Below, in pieces: positions 7,681-12,711 of a stretch of DNA of 12,711 bases. The translations under genes were made by a program, and so were the position numbers. Source of the stretch: 62-47 sp039808365. Its GTDB lineage: Bacteria; Pseudomonadota; Alphaproteobacteria; Rhizobiales; Xanthobacteraceae. Numbering within the stretch: the first letter of the stretch is position 1; each line of letters begins with the position of its first letter. Where the stretch lies: contig JBDHSX010000112.1 in the NCBI GenBank assembly GCA_039808365.1, positions 1 to 12,711 of the forward strand, in the 5' to 3' direction. The notes below the pieces were generated by a model. That model ran no database searches. It was not told the origin of the DNA and worked only from the letters and a program-made list of their open reading frames with translations.

Positions 7681-8289
7681 ATGCGGGTACTGGGGCTGAC
7701 AGGTTCGATCGGAATGGGCAAATCGACGACGGCGAAGATGTTCGCCGAAGCCGGCATTCCGGTCTACGACGCGGACGCCACCGTGCATCGGCTCTATGAA
7801 GGCGAGGCGGTGGCAGCGATCGAAGCCGCGTTTCCCGGCACCACCGTCGACGGCAAGGTCGATCGCACGTTGCTGTCGTCGCGCGTGGTGCATGATCGCG
7901 ACGCCATGCAGCGGCTGGAGCGCATCGTGCATCCGATGCTGCGCGCGCATCACCAGCAGTTTCTCGACGACGCCGAGAAATCCGGCGCACCGGTGGCGGT
8001 GGTCGATATTCCGCTGCTCTATGAGACCGGCGGCGAGAAACGTGTCGATGCGGTCGTGGTGGTGAGCACCACGCCCGACGTGCAGCGCGAGCGCATCCTC
8101 GCCCGCGACGGCATGACGCCGGAAAAGCTCGACGCGATCCTCACCAAGCAGATGCCGGATGAGGAGAAACGCCGGCGCGCCGATTTTGTCGTGGATACCT
8201 CGCATGGACTGGAGCCGGTGCGCGAACGCATCCGCGACATTCTCACGGAAGTCGCTAAGCTGCCGCGTCGCCGCGAGGAGAATCGTTAG
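7681..8289 (+). CDS. coaE: Dephospho-CoA kinase
   Basis: CoaE phosphorylates the ribose 3'-OH of dephospho-CoA with ATP, the last step of coenzyme A synthesis, in the cytosol. At 202 aa it is normal. The P-loop is GSIGMGKS (8-15), followed by the DADATVH segment (30-36) that contributes the substrate-binding aspartates. Further on come the family motifs HPMLRAH and DIPLLYETG and a lid-like region with ILARDGMTPEKLDAI. Only 10 nt separate it from maf. The likely ribosome binding site AGGA (7669-7672) overlaps the maf stop codon. In several alphaproteobacteria aroE stands between maf and coaE; here there is no room for it. Confidence 0.96.
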   Translation: MRVLGLTGSIGMGKSTTAKMFAEAGIPVYDADATVHRLYEGEAVAAIEAAFPGTTVDGKVDRTLLSSRVVHDRDAMQRLERIVHPMLRAHHQQFLDDAEKSGAPVAVVDIPLLYETGGEKRVDAVVVVSTTPDVQRERILARDGMTPEKLDAILTKQMPDEEKRRRADFVVDTSHGLEPVRERIRDILTEVAKLPRRREENR

Positions 8290-8292
8290 ACC

Positions 8293-9000
8293 ATGCGCGA
8301 AATCGTTCTCGATACCGAAACCACCGGTCTCGATCCGCTGCGCGGCGACCGGCTGGTGGAAATCGGCTGTGTCGAAATCTTCAACCGCATGCCGACCGGA
8401 CAGGTCTATCACTGCTATATCAATCCCGAGCGCGACATGCCCGAGGAAGCCTTCGCGGTGCATGGCCTGTCGACCGATTTTCTCGCCGGGCAGCCGAAAT
8501 TCGCGGACGTGGCCGATGCGTTTCTCGCCTTCATCGCCGACGCGCCGCTGGTGATTCACAACGCCTCGTTCGATATCGGCTTCATCAACGCCGAATTGAG
8601 CCGGCTGTCGCGCGCGGCGATCCCGCGCGACCGGCTGGTCGATACGCTGCTCCTGGCGCGGCGCAAGCATCCCGGCGTGTCCAACCGGCTCGACGACCTG
8701 TGCTCGCGCTACGCCATCGACAATTCGCGCCGCACCAAGCATGGCGCGCTGCTCGACGCCGAATTGCTGGCCGAGGTCTATATCGACCTGATCGGCGCGC
8801 GGCAGTCGCAATTGATCCTGTCGCAAACCGCCTTGGCGCGCGGTTCCGGCGGCGCTGACGCGCCGCGCCGGCAACGCCTGACGCCGCTCGCGCCGCGCCT
8901 CACCCAAGACGAACGCGATGCGCATCGGGCGTTCATCGCCACGCTGGGCGACAAGCCGATCTGGCACGAATACGCCGACAGCGCGCCGCCGGCGGAATAA
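8293..9000 (+). CDS. dnaQ: DNA polymerase III epsilon subunit (3'-5' proofreading exonuclease)
   Basis: Epsilon removes misincorporated bases in the polymerase III core. At 235 aa it is near the E. coli length. The DEDDh exonuclease motifs are complete: DTETTG with Asp7 and Glu9, HNASFD with Asp94, and the third motif with His150 and Asp155 (TKHGALLDAE). After the nuclease domain QSQLIL (171-176) fits a loose sliding-clamp motif and stands where E. coli epsilon has its clamp-binding peptide; this is inference. The tail (about 190-235) should bind the alpha subunit. The start is 3 nt after the coaE stop, with GAGGAG at 8275-8280 inside coaE. Last gene of the operon and convergent with secB. 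Confidence 0.96.
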   Translation: MREIVLDTETTGLDPLRGDRLVEIGCVEIFNRMPTGQVYHCYINPERDMPEEAFAVHGLSTDFLAGQPKFADVADAFLAFIADAPLVIHNASFDIGFINAELSRLSRAAIPRDRLVDTLLLARRKHPGVSNRLDDLCSRYAIDNSRRTKHGALLDAELLAEVYIDLIGARQSQLILSQTALARGSGGADAPRRQRLTPLAPRLTQDERDAHRAFIATLGDKPIWHEYADSAPPAE

Positions 9001-9024
9001 ACCGTTCAAAGAACGTGCAACACG

Positions 9025-9069
9025 GGAAACGTCATCGTCCGCTTTCGCGGATGATGACGCTTCGTTTCC
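9025..9069. terminator. Hairpin between convergent dnaQ and secB
   Basis: GTCATCGTCCGC (9031-9042) pairs with GCGGATGATGAC (9047-9058) over 12 positions with one G-T wobble and a TTTC loop. An outer stem GGAAAC (9025-9030) with GTTTCC (9064-9069) extends it across an asymmetric bulge. Neither strand has a good U-tract after it, so it is either a weak bidirectional terminator or a 3'-end protecting structure. Confidence 0.5.
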
Positions 9070-9108
9070 GGATGGCGGTCGAACAGTTCAGCTTTGGAAG
9101 ATCAAGCC

Positions 9109-9582
9109 TCAGCTCGGCTTGATCTGCTCGGCCTGGCGTTCCATGTTCTGCCGGTAAAGGCCGACGAAATCCACCGGATCGAGCATCAGCGGCGGGAAAC
9201 CGCCGTCGCGGACCGCGGTGGCGATGATCTCGCGGGCGAACGGGAACAGCAGCCGCGGACACTCGATCATCACCAGCGGATGCAGGTTTTCCTGCGGCAC
9301 GTTGACGATCCGGAACACGCCGGCATAGGCGAGTTCGAAATTGAACATCACCGTGCCCTGGCTCTCGGCCTTGCCCTCGATCGACAGCACCACCTCGAAC
9401 TCGTTTTCCCCGATATTGTTGGCGCTGACATTGATCTGGATATTGATCGAGGGCTGCTGCTGCGTCGCCAGGGATTTCGGCGCGTTGGGGTTCTCGAACG
9501 ACAGATCCTTGGTGTATTGAGCGAGCACGTTGAGTTGCGGGGGAGGCGCTGCCTCGGGAGGGGTGCCGTTGCCGTTCGCCAT
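9109..9582 (-). CDS. secB: Protein-export chaperone SecB
   Basis: SecB is a cytosolic homotetramer that keeps precursor proteins unfolded and delivers them to SecA at the translocase. At 157 aa the length is normal. After a short Pro-rich leader come QYTKDLSFENPNAP (about 22-35), the acidic NEFEV region and the conserved LLFPFAREII segment near the C-terminal third. The start at ATG 9582 has a clear ribosome binding site, AGGAG at 9591-9595, 8 nt upstream. It is convergent with dnaQ and divergent from the Tim44-like gene. The neighbourhood dnaQ-secB-Tim44-mltA-Smr is familiar in Rhizobiales (recalled). It is one of two genes here facing the candidate origin. Confidence 0.97.
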   Translation of the reverse strand: MANGNGTPPEAAPPPQLNVLAQYTKDLSFENPNAPKSLATQQQPSINIQINVSANNIGENEFEVVLSIEGKAESQGTVMFNFELAYAGVFRIVNVPQENLHPLVMIECPRLLFPFAREIIATAVRDGGFPPLMLDPVDFVGLYRQNMERQAEQIKPS

Positions 9583-9969
9583 AACAAATTCTCCTGCAAG
9601 CTCTGGCCAAAGTGAAGCCGGTTGGCGGCGGGCTCGTCCCGGCGGCCGGGAGAGGCGAATTGCCGCGTCGGCGTGTGGCTATCATAGCCATGCCGTGCTC
9701 GACAAGCAGGGCGCGGAACCAGGGCGGCCCCGCCGGCCGTGGAAGCGCTCGAAGGATGCGGCGTTTCGCCGGAAAGCGCCCTTTCAGGGCGGATATCGGT
9801 TTCCTCCCGGCGACGAAAAGCCTATTATTTCATGGTCTCGGGACTAAAAGTCGCCATTGGCCCGGCGCAATCCGGTTCCTACATGAGGGGAACGGGGACC
9901 GAGTGGACTGATATTCCCCGCGCCCGGCGACCGCGGGCGCCACCAGACCGATTGGAAAGCGAACACGAC
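9583..9969. promoter_or_regulatory. Divergent secB / Tim44-like intergenic region (387 bp)
   Basis: No gene is supported here, and the in-frame upstream extension of the Tim44-like frame has no family similarity. It holds a 15-bp palindrome at 9676-9690, whose minus strand reads TATGAT like a -10 for secB but without a well-spaced -35. It also holds TATTAT at 9823-9828 as a possible plus-strand -10 (no good -35), a CGCCCT-TTC-AGGGCG hairpin at 9777-9791, and a GCGCCCG...CGGGCGC hairpin with a 7-nt loop at 9920-9940, 29 bp before the Tim44-like start. Confidence 0.45.
9676..9690. promoter_or_regulatory. 15-bp palindrome upstream of secB
   Basis: TGGCTAT-C-ATAGCCA has perfect 7-bp arms around one base, about 94 bp upstream of the secB start. 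It is a plausible operator half-site pair; the binding protein is unknown. Confidence 0.4.
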
Positions 9970-10674
9970 GTGGACATTTACACCATCATCTTTCTGGCGT
10001 TGGCGGTCTTCATTTTCCTGCGTCTGCGCAACGTGCTCGGGCAACGCTCCGGCAGCGAGCGGCCGCCGCTCGACCGCGCCGCCCGCGACGTTCTCAACGG
10101 CGGACGGGACGGCAAGGTGGTGCCGATGCCCGGACCGGTGATCGACCAGCCGCCGGCGACGCCGGCCGGCGAGGCCGCGCCGGCCGCCAACCGCTGGAAC
10201 GGTTTCGCCGAGCCGGGCTCGGCGCTGGCCGCCGGGCTCGATGCCGTCGCCGCGCAGGATTCGTCGTTCGATCCCAAGCATTTCATCAGCGGCGCGCGCA
10301 GCGCCTATGAAATGATCGTGCTGGCTTTCGCCAATGGCGACCGCCGCGCGCTGAAAGACCTGCTGTCGTCGGAGGTCTATGACAGTTTTGACGGCGTGAT
10401 CCGCGCCCGCGAGAAGAACGAACAGAAGACCGACACCCGCTTCGTCTCGATCGACAAGGCCGAGCTGGTCAACGCCGAGGTGCGCGACCGCACCAGCCAA
10501 CTGACGGTCCGCTTCGTCTCGCAGATGATTTCCGTCACCAGGGACAAGACCGGCGCGGTGGTCGACGGCAATCCGGACAAGGTCGCCGATATCACCGATA
10601 TCTGGACATTCGCCCGCGACACCAATTCGCGCGATCCGAACTGGAAGCTGGTTGGGACCGGAAACGGGCAATAG
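9970..10674 (+). CDS. Tim44-like (TimA-type) membrane-anchored protein
   Basis: This 234-aa protein has one N-terminal membrane segment (about residues 4-20) followed by a basic stretch, a Pro/Ala-rich linker (about 45-80) and a C-terminal Tim44-like domain (about 105-232, ending near WKLVGTG). The layout suggests a bitopic inner-membrane protein with the domain in the cytosol. Bacterial relatives of mitochondrial Tim44 are called TimA-type; their role is not settled. I chose GTG 9970 because VDIYTIIFLALAVFIFLRLR matches the usual family N-terminus and GGAAAG (9954-9959) precedes it by 10 nt. The longer frame back to 9739 reads through non-conserved sequence. It lies next to mltA with overlapping ends. 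Confidence 0.9.
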   Translation: MDIYTIIFLALAVFIFLRLRNVLGQRSGSERPPLDRAARDVLNGGRDGKVVPMPGPVIDQPPATPAGEAAPAANRWNGFAEPGSALAAGLDAVAAQDSSFDPKHFISGARSAYEMIVLAFANGDRRALKDLLSSEVYDSFDGVIRAREKNEQKTDTRFVSIDKAELVNAEVRDRTSQLTVRFVSQMISVTRDKTGAVVDGNPDKVADITDIWTFARDTNSRDPNWKLVGTGNGQ

Positions 10675-12037
10675 CGCCGTCCGGCCCGGCGCGCGCTTGG
10701 CGGCGCTCGGGCTGGCGATGGGCTTGCTTGGCGTGGTCGCGCCGCCGGTCGAGGCGCGAGCGCCGCGACATGGCAAACACGAGCCTGGCAGGCACGAGCT
10801 TGCGCCGCGTCGGGTGGCGCCGCTCGAAATTGCCGGCGGGCAATACACGCCCGCGACATGGGACGCGCTGGCCGGCTGGCGCGACGACGATCATCTGGCG
10901 GCCTTCGCCACGTTCCGGAAAAGCTGCGCGGCGATCCTGGCCGCGCGCCCGCCCTCGCAGCTCAGCAAGGCGATCGGCGATTCGCTGCGCGCGCCGTGCG
11001 CCGCCGCCAAGGCGGCGCGCGTCGAGACCGCGCCGGCGGCGCGGCGGTTTTTCGAGCGGCACTTTCGCCCGCTGTGGATTTCCCGGCTCGGCGAGGATGC
11101 GGGTTTCGTCACCGGCTATTACGAGCCGATCATCGACGGCTCGCGGACGCGCACCGATGTCTTCACCGTGCCGGTCTATCGCCGCCCGTCGAATCTGTTC
11201 GTGCGCGGCTTCAGGCAGGACGATAGCGGCCTGCCCAATGGCGGCGAGGTGTTTCGCAAGATCGGCCGCCGCAAGCTGGTGCCTTACTACGACCGCGCCG
11301 CCATCGAGGACGGCGCCATCGCCGGCCGCGGCCTCGAAATCTGCTGGCTCAAGAGCGAGACCGATCTGTTGTTCACGCAGATTCAAGGCTCGGCGCGGGT
11401 GCGCCTGGAGGACGGCACCACCATCCGCATCAATTACGACGCGCATAACGGCTATCGCTACACCCCTGTCGGCCGCATCCTGATCGAGCGCAACATCATT
11501 CCGCGCGAGCAGATGTCGATGCAGCGCATCCGCGAATGGATGGCGGCCAATCCCGACGGCGCCAAGGACTTGCGGCGGCAGAACCGTTCCTATGTGTTCT
11601 TCCGCGAGGTTCAATTGTCCGACAAGGACGAAGCCGTCGGCGCGCAAGGCGTGCCGCTGACGCCACGGCGCTCGATCGCGGTGGACAAGGCGCTTCACGT
11701 CTACGGCACGCCGTTCTTTCTCGACGGCGTGCTGCCGATCGAGCAGGCGGAGGCGCAAACGCCGTTCCATCATCTGATGATCGCGCAGGATACCGGCTCG
11801 GCCATCGTCGGGCCGGCGCGCGCCGACATCTATTTCGGCGCGGGCGCGGAAGCCGCCCGGATCGCCGGCCGGCTGCGCCATGCCATTCGCTTCGCGATCC
11901 TGGTGCCCAGCGCGCTCGATCCGGTTGCCGCCGGGCGCACCATGCCGCTGCCGCGCGCGCGGCCGGAGGCGACCGCGAAACATCCGCCGCATCGCCACCA
12001 TCGCGCGCGGCATCATCGCGGCCGGGACCGCCGATGA
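10652..12037 (+). CDS. mltA: Membrane-bound lytic murein transglycosylase A (MltA family)
   Basis: MltA cleaves the MurNAc-GlcNAc bond of peptidoglycan, forming 1,6-anhydro-MurNAc ends, in the cell envelope. A signal peptide (about 1-36, with hydrophobic core LAALGLAMGLLGVVA) leads to the MltA domain with GYYEP and QIQGSARV. The C-terminal 3D domain holds QDTGSAIVG with Asp380 and ADIYFGAG with Asp392. By comparison with E. coli MltA, Asp392 is probably catalytic. No lipobox cysteine is seen. The start is uncertain. TTG 10652 overlaps the preceding gene by 23 nt, has GGAAG 4 nt upstream and gives a full signal peptide; ATG 10718 would cut into it. The last 19 residues form a His/Arg-rich tail. 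Confidence 0.92.
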   Translation: MGPETGNSAVRPGARLAALGLAMGLLGVVAPPVEARAPRHGKHEPGRHELAPRRVAPLEIAGGQYTPATWDALAGWRDDDHLAAFATFRKSCAAILAARPPSQLSKAIGDSLRAPCAAAKAARVETAPAARRFFERHFRPLWISRLGEDAGFVTGYYEPIIDGSRTRTDVFTVPVYRRPSNLFVRGFRQDDSGLPNGGEVFRKIGRRKLVPYYDRAAIEDGAIAGRGLEICWLKSETDLLFTQIQGSARVRLEDGTTIRINYDAHNGYRYTPVGRILIERNIIPREQMSMQRIREWMAANPDGAKDLRRQNRSYVFFREVQLSDKDEAVGAQGVPLTPRRSIAVDKALHVYGTPFFLDGVLPIEQAEAQTPFHHLMIAQDTGSAIVGPARADIYFGAGAEAARIAGRLRHAIRFAILVPSALDPVAAGRTMPLPRARPEATAKHPPHRHHRARHHRGRDRR

Positions 12038-12624
12038 CACGTCGGCCGCCCGACCTCGATCCGCCGGTTGTTCGCCGCCGGCGTGTGCTGAGCGAGGACG
12101 AGCGCGCGTTGTGGGAGAGCGTGACGAAACAGGCCAGGCCGCTGCGCGGCCGCAAGGCGCGGATCGTGAAGGCCGAAGCCATCACCACGTCGCCCGCGCG
12201 AAATCCCGCCGCGCGCGAACCAGGCGAACCCGCGCCGCCGCCGCGTCCGGCCGCGACGGTGAAGCCACCGCCATCGCCGCCGCCGTTGACGCCGCTGGCG
12301 CGGCGCGAACGCGCGCATCTTTCGCGCGGGCGGATCGAGATCGACGCGCGGCTCGATCTGCACGGCATGACGCAGGCGCGGGCGCACCGCGCGCTGCTGC
12401 ATTTCCTGCAACGCGCCAGCGGCGACGGCCTGCGCTTCGTGCTGGTCGTCACCGGCAAGGGCTCTGGCGCGGGGCCGCAGTCCGAGCGCGGCGTGCTGCG
12501 CCGGCAGGTGCCGGAATGGCTGTCGCTGCCGGAATTCCGCGCCTTCGTCATCGGCTTCGAGGAGGCCCATGTCGGCCATGGCGGCGGCGGCGCGCTTTAT
12601 GTGCGGGTGCGGCGGGGGCGGTGA
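12034..12624 (+). CDS. Smr/MutS2-domain protein
   Basis: This 196-aa protein has a basic N-terminus, a disordered Pro/Ala-rich linker (about 55-90) and a C-terminal Smr domain (about 105-193). The domain has LDLHGMT (107-113), VVTGKG (138-143) and the HGGGGALYVRVR end (182-193). Smr domains are nicking or RNA-cleaving nucleases in some proteins, such as MutS2 and E. coli YdaL/SmrA-SmrB types. Stand-alone alphaproteobacterial members lack a proven role. The ATG overlaps the mltA stop as ATGA, so the two are probably translationally coupled. It is the last gene of the Tim44-mltA-Smr cluster and is followed 6 bp later by a REP-like element. Confidence 0.92.
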   Translation: MTRRPPDLDPPVVRRRRVLSEDERALWESVTKQARPLRGRKARIVKAEAITTSPARNPAAREPGEPAPPPRPAATVKPPPSPPPLTPLARRERAHLSRGRIEIDARLDLHGMTQARAHRALLHFLQRASGDGLRFVLVVTGKGSGAGPQSERGVLRRQVPEWLSLPEFRAFVIGFEEAHVGHGGGGALYVRVRRGR

Positions 12625-12630
12625 AGAAGC

Positions 12631-12708
12631 CGTCATTGCGAGGAGCGTGAGCTCCGAAGCAATCCAGTTCTTGCTTGTCGCCCCTGGATTGCTTCGCTCG
12701 CAATGACG
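12631..12708. repeat. REP-like palindromic element, compact copy
   Basis: CGTCATTGCGAG (12631-12642) pairs exactly with CTCGCAATGACG (12697-12708). Inside, CGAAGCAATCCAG (12655-12667) pairs exactly with CTGGATTGCTTCG (12684-12696), so the unit can form a long nested hairpin. It shares both arm sequences with the element at 3572-3721. It lies just after the Smr gene and may act as its terminator or 3'-end stabiliser. Confidence 0.88.
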
Positions 12709-12711
12709 AAT

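Noticed and set aside
7600..9009. 469-codon open frame on the minus strand
   Set aside because: It is antisense to coaE and dnaQ, both certain from catalytic motifs, and shows no family similarity of its own.
9739..9969. 77-residue N-terminal extension of the Tim44-like protein
   Set aside because: The sequence lacks family similarity and the conserved membrane-anchor N-terminus begins at the GTG at 9970 with a fair ribosome binding site.
10592..12040. 482-codon open frame on the minus strand
   Set aside because: It is antisense to mltA, whose protein has clear family motifs. The frame's protein is Arg/Ala/Gly-rich with no recognisable domain, as expected of a high-GC mirror frame.

Overview
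This is a high-GC chromosomal segment of an alphaproteobacterium. Protein sequences and gene order point to the Bradyrhizobium / Rhodopseudomonas / Nitrobacter / Afipia group (Nitrobacteraceae); the genus is not resolved. All recognisable genes are housekeeping genes. I see no phage, insertion sequence, CRISPR, tRNA or rRNA. The most important feature is not a gene. The 457-bp gap between two divergent gene blocks (5754-6210) has the context and sequence marks of the chromosomal replication origin.

Left block, 1-5753: mnmE (tRNA U34 modification GTPase, minus) ends in an AT-rich edge. A YyaL/DUF255 thioredoxin-domain protein (plus) starts 75 bp from mnmE, divergently. Between this gene and the convergent rho lie a REP-like palindromic repeat and an intrinsic terminator that serves rho. 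rho (minus) has a good alphaproteobacterial promoter and a leader of about 190 nt rich in pyrimidine stretches. hemJ (protoporphyrinogen IX oxidase, minus) lies upstream of rho.

Central gap, 5754-6210: it holds an AT-rich stretch, an IHF-like site, several DnaA-box-like 9-mers, five GANTC (CcrM methylation) sites and an 18-bp inverted repeat. In Caulobacter and Rickettsia the origin lies between hemE and the RP001 gene, which as I recall is the PPDK-regulator family found here at the right border. hemJ takes the place of hemE on the left. Ten of the 12 genes are transcribed away from this gap; the exceptions are the YyaL-like gene and secB.

Right block, 6211-12624: PPDK regulatory protein, maf, coaE and dnaQ form a tight plus-strand operon (an ATGA overlap, then gaps of 10 and 3 nt). 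secB is on the minus strand, convergent with dnaQ across a hairpin. After a 387-bp divergent gap come a Tim44-like membrane protein, mltA and an Smr-domain protein, tightly packed with overlaps. A compact second copy of the REP-like palindrome closes the window. Two genes I would expect in this syntenic block, hemE next to the origin and aroE between maf and coaE, are absent from those positions.
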